A stretch of DNA of 64,000 nt from Rhizopus sp. PT2906 (Eukaryota > Mucoromycota > Mucoromycetes > Mucorales > Rhizopodaceae), in NCBI GenBank assembly GCA_025529335.1, contig JAMYHX010000206.1:1-64000 (forward strand), given 5' to 3'. The notes below the pieces were generated by a model that did not search any database, was not told the origin of the DNA, and worked only from the letters and a program-made list of their open reading frames with translations. Of the stretch, positions 45,244 through 55,971 are shown piece by piece (positions within the stretch are counted from its first letter, which is position 1; each line of letters begins with the position of its first letter). The position numbers and the translations under genes are program-made.

Positions 45244-45594
45244 TTATATTCTGACATTATGAGCCTTCTTTAAACTGCTGCTGTGTTTTACTAGCCGTGG
45301 CCTTATACGTTTGCATGCAATGTAGGCTAATGAAAACGAAAACGATCTTCGCAATAGAGTTTCTGCAGTTTCAGGAATGCTTCCCTCATCTTGCATGTCG
45401 GCAAAATCGTTCAAGGATATAGCTTCAGCATCTCCATTAATATCCCCAGGAGCGCCATTAGCATCAAAAGCAGAATGAGCTATTTCAACACCAGGAGCAG
45501 GGTTAAAAGGAGGCTGTGCTTGAGGAGCAGGAGTAGCAAAGTCAATAGCGGTAAGAGAAGCACAGATAGTAAGAGTAACAAGCTTGATTTGCAT
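45244..45594 (-). CDS. Small secreted protein, copy 1, 116 aa
   Basis: Starts at the ATG of MQIKLVTLTICASLTAIDFA, a good signal peptide with probable cleavage near ATPAPQAQ. The mature part is acidic (DANGAPGDINGDAEAISLND) and then turns basic near the end; it has no membrane segment or known domain. Against copy 2, roughly one third of the 107 comparable residues differ. Copy 1 also has a 1-base indel near the 3' end that replaces the last residues by a different, longer tail (SSSLKKAHNVRI). It might be a secreted effector-like or wall-associated protein. The fast change could equally mean relaxed constraint. Confidence 0.55.
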   Translation of the reverse strand: MQIKLVTLTICASLTAIDFATPAPQAQPPFNPAPGVEIAHSAFDANGAPGDINGDAEAISLNDFADMQDEGSIPETAETLLRRSFSFSLAYIACKRIRPRLVKHSSSLKKAHNVRI

Positions 45595-46366
45595 TTGAGT
45601 AAAAGAGTATAAATCCAAAGAACTGTTGTTTTTTTTTTGCGTAAAATGTTGCTCTTCTTTTTATATCAATCAGATTCATGTAGACATTGTTGTCATGACC
45701 GTTTACTATTGGCTATAAGCATATCTTACTACTCTTGATTAGATGAATGTGCTTGTTTCTCTTTGCTTTAATGATCGCCTTTTCATAAAAGCATAAACAA
45801 CAGGAAATCATATCAGGCTACACATACAACTGGCCCTGAGCCAACTTTCTTCCGTATATTAATTTGCTAGAATTGACAAAGTCAGCTTTGGCGTAAGATA
45901 GATAAACACATGTAAACATATGCTCTTGGATACATTGGATTCAAATTTGTTGGTGTGCGTTTAATCGAATAAACATAATATACATTTAATGATACAACAA
46001 ATAAGCACAAAGATCAGCTGTCTGTTAGGAAACTAATACTAAAAGCCTTATCTGAGTTCAAGAGTAGTGGAAGCATGATGTAGTAATCAATGCTGTAGAA
46101 AATGACTGATTGGATGAAATACATGGACTGTAATTTTCTAATCGAGTGATTTGTTTATCTCATAGTCGTTATTGTTTTAAAAAAGCGTCGAAAGCATCAA
46201 AAGCTCGAGCGAGAGCAAGGCAATAAGATATGTTCTGTGTGTGTGTAGATTGAGAAAAATGCATTTATTGTTTATCTTTGTGACTGTATTTAAGAATACG
46301 GTGAGGTTAAAGTATTCGCTGGTCAAACGCAGCAAAAAAATAATAGCTTTCGTCCGATTTACATTA
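45595..46366. other. Spacer upstream of the secreted protein and SF3B6, copy 1
   Basis: AT-rich, with start sites on both sides facing away, so it serves as promoter for both genes. T run at about 45630-45639. It differs from copy 2 at about 12-15% of positions in its left half, but much less near SF3B6. No gene seen. Confidence 0.45.
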
Positions 46367-46946
46367 ATGAATACAAATAATAGATTGGCAGTATGATTAA
46401 TGAACAAATAAAAAACAATATAAACTAACCTGTCTATAATCAAGGTGCGATTACCACCAGAAGTAAACAGAGTTTTATTTGTGAGGTAGCATACATGTTT
46501 AATAATCAATACACATGAAACTTATTTACAATAGAAATCTACCATTTAAAATCACAACAGAAGAAATGTATGAAGTATTTGGAAAATATGGTCCTATTCG
46601 ACAGATTAGAGTGTAAAATGATTTAAATGCTTTCTTTCTACTTATAATTGTGCTGACAACTCTTCTTTTATTTGCAGTGGTAATGCGACAGACACGAGAG
46701 GTACAGCATTTGTAGTGTATGAGGATATTTTTGATGCCAAAAATGCATGCGAACATCTACAAGGTTTCAACATTCTTGGTCGTTATCTTATTGTTCTTTA
46801 CTACCAACAAAATAAAGTGACAAAGAAGATGAATCTGCAAAAGAAGGAAGAAGAGATCAAGGAAATGAAGGCGTAAGTTTATAAAACTAGACAAAAGACA
46901 AATCTAACACTTTTAACTATTTAGACGTTATGGAGTGGATGACTAA
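46367..46946 (+). CDS. SF3B6: SF3b subunit p14 (SF3B6), copy 1, 119 aa
   Basis: Exons 46367-46390, 46445-46485, 46535-46612, 46678-46872 and 46925-46946. p14 contacts the branch-site adenosine region inside SF3b of the U2 snRNP. The protein starts MNTNNRLAVRLPPEVNRVLF, followed by RNLPFKITTEEMYEVFGKYG (RNP2 side), AFVVYEDIFDAKNACEHLQG (RNP1 side) and LIVLYYQQNKVTKKM, ending RYGVDD. Length is close to the 125 residues of the human protein. The first exon (24 nt) and the 54 bp intron with a perfect CTAAC branch site fix the start. Translation is identical to copy 2. Confidence 0.92.
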
Positions 46947-47357
46947 CACATCATGTATATGAATAAATAACTATTTTTCCCCCCTTTCTGTATATATTTA
47001 TGCCTCACATCATATTTATAAGTGTATGTGTGTGATGTATGTGTGTATTTATGTGTGTGCGCAAGATGATTGGGTGTGTATTCTGTCAGGTAAATTTAAG
47101 TGTCAGCAGAAGTGGAAGAGACTGAAGTTGTCGGAAAGTGGCAAATAACTCTCGAAAACACAACCATCAATCCTTCCCTTCCACCCCTTTTCTTAATCAA
47201 GCATAATTAAGGTAAACCATCCGATACAGTTTAAGAGATGAATGAATATATGGATGGATGGATGAATAAGGATGAGGACATGAAAAGGAACTAAACCATC
47301 ATTTTTTATATATCAACCTTCTTTTTTACCAATTCAACTTTTGCGACATTACACAGA
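46947..47357 (+). promoter_or_regulatory. Promoter region of RPL34, copy 1
   Basis: 411 bp between SF3B6 and RPL34. It contains a TG-rich microsatellite (about 47022-47062), a C/T-rich stretch (about 47172-47192), repeated GGATGGATGGAT (about 47253-47264) and a TTTTTTATATA element (about 47302). It is the best conserved non-coding part of the duplication: only about 8 differences from copy 2 in 420 bases by hand count. Confidence 0.5.
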
Positions 47358-47793
47358 ATGGCTCAGAGACTCACTTATCGTCGTCGTTGTTCTTACAACA
47401 CCCGTTCCAACCGTGTTAAGGCCGTAAAGACTCCCGGTAAATAGAATTGTAGATTGGACAAAGAATTATGCAATTAAGACTTATTAGGTGGTAAGCTTGT
47501 CTTCCAATATCAAAAGAAGCCTGTTAAGGCTCCCCGTTGTGGTGACTGTGGTGAGAATCTCGCTGGTGTAAGTTTATGCTTAGATTGACAAGTAAAATGC
47601 AGTGTTTAATATTTTTCTATAGATCAAGGCTCTTCGTCCTCGTGAATTCGCTACCATCTCCAAGACCAAGAAGACTGTCAGCCGTGCCTATGGTGGCTCC
47701 CGCTGTGCTCACTGCGTCAGAAACCGCATTGTTCGTGCTTTCTTGATTGAAGAACAAAAGATTGTCAAGAAGGTTCTCAAGGGTACAAAATAA
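47358..47793 (+). CDS. RPL34: 60S ribosomal protein eL34, copy 1, 109 aa
   Basis: Exons 47358-47436, 47488-47567 and 47623-47793; introns 51 and 55 bp. Signature: MAQRLTYRRRCSYNTRSNRV, GGKLVFQYQKKPVKAPRCGD, then the zinc-binding CXXC pairs CGDCGE and CAHC, and IVRAFLIEEQKIVKKVL. Full length for the family, with codon use typical of highly expressed genes (GTC, CGT, AAG). Four synonymous differences and no amino-acid change from copy 2. The stop is followed only 86 bp later by the MFS gene start. Confidence 0.97.
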
Positions 47794-47879
47794 ATGTTGT
47801 CTTTTGAAAAAGATCAAGGAAAAAGATAACAAATTCATTCCACGTGTGACGTTTTTATTTCTCTTTCTTTTCTCTTTTC

Positions 47880-49171
47880 ATGTTTCGTCATCCACCAAGT
47901 CTATTGTCATTCATTTCTGCGCTTTTGATAGCCAATGTATCAGGCCCACAGTATGTTTATCCAATCTATGGAAGTTATCTTTATAAAAGACTTGCATGGT
48001 CTACCTTTGAAGCAAGTATCGTCAGTACAGCTTGCTTCATTGGCGTGTCTTTTTCAGGTCCACTTTGTTCCTGGTTATTGGAACGTCTTGGTGTCAAAAA
48101 GACCCTAAGACTATCCTCAGCCATCGTTTTCTTTGGGCTCTTTTTAGTAGCTCAAACATATGCAGGCAGATTACCAAACCATTTTCTGCTTGTCACAGTA
48201 TACTTTATTCTGACTGGCTTTGCAGGTGCTGCTTCCTTTCTATGTGCACTAGATTGTCAAGTAAGGATATAGTTTTTACAGAAAAGAAAAATACTAAACA
48301 GCAACATGGTTAGTCTCGAAACTTCAAGCAGCATAGAGGCCTTGCTGTCGGTATGACGACAGCCTCCGTTGGTATCTCTGGGCTTGTCTTTTCACAGATT
48401 AATGACACTTTATTCAAATCGGAAGATATAGCGATAGATTCTACCTTAACAGAAGATGCTACCTATCATTTTCTCATTTTTCTAGCCATTTCCATGTCAT
48501 TGGGCATCTTGACTGGTTCCTTTTTTCTAAATAGTGTTGATTACCGACCTGTTGCCGTGTTACCAATCACTGATCAACCAGAGCCTAAATCTGGTATTCA
48601 ATTTTTGATAAATCCAATTGGCCTTGCCTTATTTTGTACACTCTTTGTCACGCTTGGCATCGGCTATGTCTATCTTGCAAACATTGGCCAAATCCTTCAG
48701 GGAACTCATCCAGTTGACCTACAGCACATACGCAATTCTCATATCACCTTGTTTAGCTTGGGAAATTGTGCGTCCAGAGCATTCTTTGGAGCCCTTGGCG
48801 ACGTGCTTCACCATAAACTGGGTATTAGTCGCTTATGGATTTTTGTATTTGCTGTTCTATCTTTGATTATCTCCTTATACCACCTATCTGACCTTCCTGA
48901 GGATCTTACTCCGTATACGTTATTGATCTCTATGACTTATGGCATTTCCTTTGGTGTGGCGCCTGCAATAATAACAGACATTGGCAGCTCACATAAAGCG
49001 TTTGCAAGAAATTGGGGGTGGATGCTGTATGCACCTGCTTTGGGCAGTCAATTTTATAATATCTTGTTTAATTCATTTGATATCTACCAGATTGGACAAT
49101 GGTCAGGCTGGGTCATTTTGGTTGTCTTATTGCTGGTAATCTATCGACAAAGAACTATACCTTCCGCTTAG
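47880..49171 (+). CDS. MCH1: MFS transporter, MCH1/nodulin-like, copy 1, 412 aa
   Basis: Exons 47880-48260 and 48314-49171, intron 53 bp. About 10-12 hydrophobic segments. Signature stretches: SGPQYVYPIYGSYLYKRLAW after TM1, CSWLLERLGVKKTL (loop 2-3 of MFS), KQHRGLAVGMTTASVGISGL between TM5 and TM6, and FSLGNCASRAFFGALGDVLH after the central loop. These fit the Mch1/nodulin-like branch, which sits in vacuolar or plasma membranes; yeast Mch1 has no proven monocarboxylate transport. Substrate unknown. It differs from copy 2 at about 13 residues. It is packed tightly between RPL34 and TTC36 on the same strand. Confidence 0.87.
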
Positions 49172-49283
49172 GTCCGGAATACCTTTTTTTTTCTCACGGG
49201 GGTAATGTACAATAAATATGCAGCCATTTCTTTATTATTTTTTTTTCTTTTTGTATCTCTCTTTTCTCTTTTTATAATCAAGA

Positions 49284-50008
49284 ATGGCTGCTAATAATAT
49301 TTCTGATGATGCTGTTTTAGAATTCATGTTTAATCCTGGTAAGATCATAAATAAGGTAAAGAGATTCTTGTTAACATGCGAGAATAGAGGCACAGGGTCT
49401 TTCACTGGATGCCATTGCATGTACAATAGACACAAAGCCAAGTAAGAATGATTTTTTACAGGAGAAAGAAGGCGGCTTATAAAAGTATATAGAATATGAA
49501 ATTTCGTCCGATTTACTACCGAAACTCGAACAATTGGAGAAAGATGCTGTCAGTGCAGCAGAAGGAAACGATTTAAATAAAGCATTAGAGTTGATCAATC
49601 AATGTATCCAATTAGAACCTAAATATGCCTCTGCTTACAATAACAGGTAATGTATATATAATATCGTATATTTACAGAGCTAACCTATATGCCATAAAAA
49701 ATAAACACAGAGCTCAGATGTATAGACTGGATAAAAAGATAGATAGAGCCCTCGATGACTTGAATCTCGTCATTCAAGACCTCGGACAAGGGCAACCCAA
49801 GGTACTGCGTCAAGCATACACACAACGTGCGATTATCAAACGACAACAAGGGGACCTTGAAGGATCCCGTCAGGACTTTGAAGAAGGGGCTAGATTAGGT
49901 AACCCAGTAGCAAAATCAGTTGCTGTCAATGAAAACCCATACGCCAAACTGTGTAATCAAATCATGGCACAAGTGATGAGCCAAGAGCTCAGGAAAGGCC
50001 AACAGTAA
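49284..50008 (+). CDS. TTC36: TTC36-like TPR protein, copy 1, 186 aa
   Basis: Exons 49284-49338, 49388-49441, 49493-49646 and 49711-50008; introns 49, 51 and 64 bp. N-terminus DDAVLEFMFNPEAQGL, then two to three TPR units (DLNKALELINQCIQLEPKYA, SAYNNRAQMYRLDKKIDRAL, AIIKRQQGDLEGSRQDFEEG) and the diagnostic C-terminus NPYAKLCNQIMAQVM, close to TTC36 of animals. Length matches (about 189 residues in human). Animal TTC36 has been linked to chaperone binding and tyrosine metabolism; its fungal role is unknown. The last 52 bp overlap, antisense, the end of the RecQ-like gene. Confidence 0.9.
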
Positions 50009-51045
50009 AATAAAATACTCTGTTTATATACTTTACAATGTGTATGTATGCCAAGGAGATGAAGGATGTCCAAATAGATACGTTCATTGGGTATGGCCGT
50101 TAGGGCTGTGATGGGTATGCTTGGAAAATCTTGTCTAAGGTTCTCTACGGCCTTAGCATATCGAACATGTCCTTGTTCGTGCCATTGAGAAAGGAAATGA
50201 GCATCATCCAGGACAAACCTTACGATCTGGCCCTGTTGAGAAATCTCCTTAAAGAGTGATTTATGTCTGTGGAAATCCATATAGGTGATATAAAGTAAAC
50301 GAGCTTCTTTGATTTTGATTAAAAGATCATCAGTCGAGACCGTTCCTGCTACTGTCAACGTGGGCTGATTGAGAAAAAAGAACGCTGGTATTGAGAAGTA
50401 TTCAACATATGCTAATTGAGGCATCAGAACGACAGTAGTTGCGCAGCTTTTTAGTGCAGGTAGCTGATAACACACATTTCGCCATTTTCCAGCTGGTAGT
50501 ACAGTGAAGATATCTTCATTCTTCAGAGCAGAACAGACAGACTCATACTGGTTTGTTACCCAAGAAGTCATGCCAAATACTTGCTCAAGTGTATTTAGCA
50601 AAGTGTCAACACGTGTAGGAGCATCATAATATATCGTTTCTAGACTGGACAGCTCATCAATCTCCTAGTAGAATGTGTTTACTAAAATGATATCATCTCA
50701 TCCTTTCTTTCCCCTTTACCAAACCATTTGCTTCTATGGTCTCACTTTGATTGGATATATGACAGGAAATGTTGATGTTTTCCGTTTCTTCTTCATCAAT
50801 TCTGGGTCTTTTCTTAGGATTGAAATCTCTTTCAGGCACAGTCTCATCTTTATCACCATTAAAAAAAAAAAAACGAAATGAACATGTCTTCAATTACCTT
50901 TTCTCACTTCCATCCATTCAAATGGTTTAGGCGGTCTCTTGATAGTCGCATATCCACACCGTGTCGGTTGAGAATGAGGTGTCTTTATAAAAGGTTTTAC
51001 TAAGCACTCATACCAAGCTACAAACTGACTGTAATTGGTTTTCAT
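49957..51045 (-). pseudogene. Truncated RecQ-like helicase gene, copy 1
   Basis: Exons 51045-50898, 50847-50720 and 50664-49957 give an open frame of 327 residues. The second half follows the RecQ ATPase domain: VFGMTSWVTNQYESVCSAL, VLPAGKWRNVCYQLPALK, FVLDDAHFLSQWHEQGHVRY, ITALTAIPNERIYLDIL. But motif I is PAGKWRN in place of TGGGKS and motif II is DDAH for DEAH. Homology stops at VYKQS, about position 50020, exactly where the TTC36 3' flank begins; the helicase C, RQC and HRDC parts are absent. It cannot be a working helicase. The open frame and intact splice sites suggest it may still be expressed. Its ATG begins one base after the SH3 gene stop. Confidence 0.7.
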
Positions 51046-51046
51046 T

Positions 51047-52829
51047 TTATTTGGAAAAGCGAGATAAAATTAATCCTTCCAATCGTTTTCTTTCTTCCTG
51101 CAATTTCATTTCAAACTCCTGTCGTAACTTGTCTATTTCAGCATCAATAATCCTTTGAATGTCATCACTTGAAGGCTGAGCAGGAGGTGGTGGAGAAGGC
51201 ATCGATCGCTTAGGGATAGGCGGATGTGATTCTTGTGTAGAAGATGGGCGTGGTGGAGCAGTTGCTGTTCAAAAGAATGGTTAGTGGGTGAATGGAATTG
51301 CTGTACAAGAACTTACGTGCTGGCGTTGTTGAGGTGGTAGACGCTGCCGTTGGTACCTTTGGCTAAAATGCTTGTTAGTAATATGTCATTACATTATGTT
51401 ATATATTACAATCTTTGGCGGTTTGGCCATATTTGTCATGGCGGCGTCTACAGAGCTTGTAGGTCTAGGCACTACTGGTCTTGTTGAATAGACTGGCGAT
51501 AGTGGCGGCAAATCGGGTGATACAGCTGGTATTGAAGGCGTACGTTTGTGTGTGTTGATTGATGGTGGTCGTGGAGCAGTCATGGGCCTGGGTGGAGGTG
51601 ATGTAACAGGTCTAGATGGAGGTGATGTGACAGGCCTTGGAGGAGGAGACGTGGGTGGGCGAGAAGGACTGGGTGAGTCACGGTTGGTTAGAAGGGATGT
51701 TGGTCTGGTGCCCACTGGCACGGGTGGCGGCCCACCAGCCCCCGTTGACTCTTCCTGTTTCTGTACTGTTGCAGGCCGCGCGCGAGTGGGTCGTGGAGGA
51801 GGTGTTTGATCAATGATCTGTACAAAGTTGGCTGGAAATATACCGACCTGTCCTCTCTCGTTTGATCCTTTCCACCATTCTCCGTTTTGCTCTAATACTG
51901 TCACATGCTCCCCTCTCATCAATTCGATTTCATCTATACAGTTGTGTATTTATTGACTGTCGCTTTCTTTTTTTGGGTTTCTTACCATTGCTCTCTGCTG
52001 AATAATCGTGAATGACCATAGCCTTAATAGTCATATCTAAAGTCACACGAATCATTAATAACGATATAAAAGATAATCACTTTGCTTTTGTTCTACTCTT
52101 TGGGTCATTTGTAGGCCTTGGAGGCGGCTTTGGCCCCTCTTCCTCGTTTTCCTTGATTGTTGATGACCTCCTGTGTATACCACCTGCCAAAATACTTCCA
52201 ATTCCTCCCTGTTTGACTCCATACACGGCCAACTTAAATGCTTTGGGATAAAGGCAACCATATCAGTATTCCACTCTTTTTTTTTTCTCTTTTTCTTGTA
52301 ACTTACTTTTTGATTTTTCATTGGAATACTCCTCTACGCACTATGCATATGTTGGTGGATTAAAATGTTAAATGACGCTATCCGTATTACTTACACTGGA
52401 TGGCACTCGTCCCGTTTTTCCATTCACTTCCACTATTGTCCATTCACCTTGATTCTCTAATAAAATAACCTTATCACCTCTCTTTAAACTTGTCTCTTGA
52501 TCATCGTGTGCTTCATGATCACGGACAACGACGCCTACATGAACTGTCTCAAGAAACTGCGTATTGCGTCAGCAAAAACGTCAATACAGAAAACAAAGTC
52601 GCTTACATTGCTCGGTACGAGTCCGGATGCAGCGGATTGACCTATTTTCTCTGCTAGCCACCAATCTGCATTGTCCTTATTCAAGATTCGAACAATCTCC
52701 CCTTCCTTGATAGATAACTCGTCTGCCTGGTCGGTATCATAGTCATAGAGCGCCTTACAATACAATTCTACTGTTTTCAATGTATTCAAATCATATAGCT
52801 ATCATTCACTGTGTTTACTTACCATTCAT
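51047..52829 (-). CDS. Three-SH3 adaptor protein (Sla1-like), 449 aa
   Basis: Nine exons: 52829-52823, 52770-52607, 52556-52395, 52340-52307, 52240-52097, 52036-51986, 51933-51410, 51362-51317 and 51264-51047. SH3-1 (about 5-57) has ALYDYDTDQADELSIKEGEI and NADWWLAEKIG. SH3-2 (about 58-111) has DQETSLKRGDKVILLENQGE and GRVPSS. SH3-3 (about 171-232) has VIHDYSAESNDEIELMRGEH and GEWWKGSNERGQVGIFPANF. A proline-rich repeat (SPPPRPVTSPPSRPVTSPPP) and a C-terminal coiled coil (DAEIDKLRQEFEMKLQEERK) follow. Such adaptors join actin, WASP and endocytic proteins; Sla1 has a similar SH3-SH3-linker-SH3 start but also SHD1/SHD2, which are missing here. The first exon codes only Met-Asn plus one base. 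Confidence 0.82.
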
Positions 52830-54849
52830 TATGTAATAAATATAAGAAAAGAAAAGAAAAGAAAAGAGAAGAAAACAATAGAGATTGAGAAAGAAGTTTG
52901 ACGCCTTTTTAGTTTTTCCGAGCCTAAAAAAAGTCACGAGATACAAAAGAAAAAGAGAGAAAGAGGAAAGAGATGAGGTCAATGAAAGACAATGTATTTC
53001 TTTATTTTTTCTTTTGCTTTGTCTTGTTTTGAATTCAAAGCGTTGTAATACAATACGACTGGTGGATAGGCCAACACTAAATGCACCAGAAAATAGGCTA
53101 ATGCTACGGACGCTTCCTTGGGGCGCTACCTATGCTGTCACTATACAACTTCACATTGCCAAAGTCTCTGCCTAACCTAAGGCTATCCAGCTCACTCCCT
53201 CTGATATAAAATACGAATTTATCATAAGCGCACGTGAGCAAAGTGGTCTTTGTTGATCAAACTGACAGCATAAAATTAGAATAAATAACAACATTTCTTT
53301 TTATCTCTTCTTCTTGAAAAGAAACAAACCAATAGGCAACTTCATAAATTCATTTAGCTTAACGCTACACATTGAAAAGCTTTATTGGTCTACATCATAG
53401 GTAATATGTAGAGGTAGTGCCCGTAATGTTAGTCTAATTTCTGGTGCATTTTCTGGTGCGTGTAGTGTTTCCCTATTTATTTTACAAAGATACAATGGTC
53501 ATATTACTGAGAATGCAAATGGATCTTGAAAATGATGTATACATGTATCATAAGGAACATTCATTCACTCTGCCTACTACATATCACACTCATGTACATA
53601 TAGATATTGCTTTAGAGGTCATTAACAAGTTCGAGATAAATATGTAATGGTTTCTTAAAGTATGTTCGTGGCCAAAGTACTTACATATTGTTTATAAATA
53701 TATAGGACCAAATTTCAAATTCGCTTCTGAAAGTGGAAGATCACGATTGTCAGAGCATCTGGGGCCTCTACAAGCTCAATGTTCGCCCCGCAGTGTCTTG
53801 TTTTTAGCCCATATACCACCATTAATAAATACGTACTCTGCTTGTACTATAGTTTTTTTTTCTCATTCAGTTTTATATTTAACTATTGTTGCTCTCGAAT
53901 ATTATACTGTATTTTTATTAATTATTGACATTAATTTTATAAAATGTTGTCATAAAATAAAAAACTATTTGCGTAAAAAGACGACAAAGAGAAATATGTT
54001 TGAATAAAACGACATCATGTCAAAAGAGAGAGAGATGATGAGTTTATATGTAGAAAAAAGAGAGAAATGTATGTTAGTATTAGAGCATATATCCTAATAT
54101 TAGTCTTACTTACCACCAAGGTGCATTCTGGGGGAGGGAGGCGATAACTACCTAGGATTGTTTAAACAAAAAAAAAAAAAAAGGGAACAGAGGACAGAGA
54201 AAACCTAGAGCACAAGAAGAGGCAAGTGGAGAACGCTTCAGGTACACGCCAGAGAGCATATAGGGCGGGACAAGCGAACCAGAGCAAGGGCCATGAGGAC
54301 AGGCTGGCTTTGATTTGTGAATCTTTGAACACTCAGAGAGATACTTGATAACTGCTGTAAAGAAGCAAAAAAAGGGCTCAATTAAAATGGGTTTTTATAC
54401 TTTTTTTTTTTCTTGTCCAAACAAGTTTCAGGCTCGGGTGCCTGGAACAAAGAAATCATATCAAATAGGAGCGATCTATATTGTGATTATTCAAGAATAT
54501 GCATTGCTAAGTATAACTACATGTTCTTCTGATTTCATGGAAAAACCGAATAAAGAATTTAAACTTTTACAAAGAGACTAATATTGAATTAATTTCAACT
54601 CCAAGGCAACCCACCTGTTAATATTGTTGTCAAGTAGGTTAGTGAGCCATATTCTTTTTGTATTTGCTATTGCTTTGATAACATTACAGTGGTTTGAATA
54701 CAACATCTAAATTTGGAAAGCACGACATTCAGCCTCATCATTTATTGATACAATAGTATATCCATAGATATCAAGGCTGACACTATGAAAATATTCTTGG
54801 CGACGACGAACTTACATTTTGTACAGGTGAATTTATTTTCCGGAAAGAG
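52830..54849. other. 2.0 kb gene-free spacer between the two duplication copies
   Basis: (GAAAA)n at about 52851-52870 in the SH3 promoter, then AT-rich DNA with open frames no longer than about 96 codons and no recognisable domain. At 54021-54034 a (GA)n tract, at 54135-54153 a weak stem-loop with the same CGATAA loop as at 40367, then an A run (54167-54182) and a purine-rich stretch to about 54300. If the duplication period equals the whole 13.8-13.9 kb, this belongs to the junction between copies. Confidence 0.4.
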
Positions 54850-55019
54850 TGTGTAGCCTATGCTATCAAGATTGTAGCATTTGTAATTTTATTAGAGATG
54901 TATTCCAAATGTTCCACCCCGCTTTTTTGTGATCTTCTTGAGAACTATGCGCTATATCTCTCTGCAGGAACAGCACCGATAGATTACGCTTAATTCAGTA
55001 ATATATTATAGCATGTGCT

Positions 55020-55870
55020 ATCAAGCATGTAGTTTATTATCATCAATCTCTTCTAAATTTTCTTCAGCACTGCATTTCTTCCAGACCAAAACAAGATACT
55101 CTTCGTCAATACTTCTTAATGAAGTATCAAGTTTTTCTTTTAGGTTTCTGGCGGCCCCATGAAGATCAGGATCGTACGCAATAGAGTTATTTACCATCGA
55201 CCAACCTTTTTCAATAGGCTGTAATTCACAATGATACGGAGGTGTGACCATAAGCTTATGATTGTACTTTCTGGCGATGTCGTAGCTTGCATATACAGGT
55301 AGTAAATACTTACTTTTAACAATATTTAAAAGTTCGTTATTGGTTAGTTCCAAGCTAAGTTCGCCCTCTACAATTTTGACTTTTATCTCCAGAACTAGGT
55401 ACAAGGTTGACACGCTTATGGTAAAATGTATCATCCATATGAGTGATACAGTTACTATAATGAACAAGGGACTTGCAAAGATTTCCGAAAAAGTTGTTCG
55501 GGCATCTCTGCTGTGAAGTGGCCATGGTAATCTGAACTTACATCTTTATCTTTGCTTGCTGGCCACACATTAATACTATCTTCTACCATGCTTGCTCTAC
55601 GCTTACGTCTGTCCTTATGCTGAAAATATAACCAGCATAAGCTTCTTTCCGCTTTCGTTGACAATGCCATGTGAAGGAGCCCAAGCTAAGCGAGCATGAT
55701 GATCCAAGTGGCAACATGATTTGTTTAAGAATACTTCTAAAGTTCGCAACGCTCAAATTCTTGGCACTCTCTCGTCGTTGTGAAAGCTTGTCATTAAGAG
55801 TGACATTATACATTCAGCCTAAAAAGATGTCTGTTTCACTTGTAACACTATCAAGATAAATGAAGTGGAT
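55020..55870 (-). pseudogene. IS630/Tc1-type DDE transposase relic, copy 2
   Basis: Same element as at 41090-41970. Here the first catalytic motif FLDES has changed to FLNKS, while the C-terminal part is longer and open over 148 codons (55467-55021: YASYDIARKYNHKLMVTPPY, then HCELQPIEKGWSMVNNSIAY). The two copies have therefore decayed differently since the duplication. No active enzyme is possible from either. Confidence 0.75.
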
Positions 55871-55971
55871 TGCATTTTGAATAGGTTACTTTTAATGAAG
55901 TGATTTGTACAGTCATGTTATACAGTCTTTTATTTCGGGGTGAAACTTTTTGATAACAGGTATTCTGTTAT

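Larger units (their letters stand above)
40925..50213 (+). repeat. Segmental duplication, copy 1
   Basis: This stretch is repeated in the same orientation at about 54850-64000. Offsets drift from about 13.92 kb (transposase relic) through 13.893 kb (epsin) to 13.79 kb (RPL34, TTC36) because of indels. Gene order, introns and microexons are all conserved. The left limit is where alignable sequence begins by eye. The right limit is set only by the window end in copy 2, so the true unit may extend through the RecQ-like and SH3 genes and equal the whole period. Confidence 0.9.

Noticed and set aside
46177..46509. 110-codon minus-strand frame over the SF3B6 start
   Set aside because: Not conserved in copy 2, low-complexity hydrophobic, antisense to a supported gene.
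47617..47838. 73-codon minus-strand frame found in both RPL34 copies
   Set aside because: Conserved only because it is antisense to conserved eL34 codons and its downstream flank.
54100..54150. U1 snRNA-like CTTACTTACC
   Set aside because: The following sequence does not match U1 stems and no Sm site or 3' box is evident.
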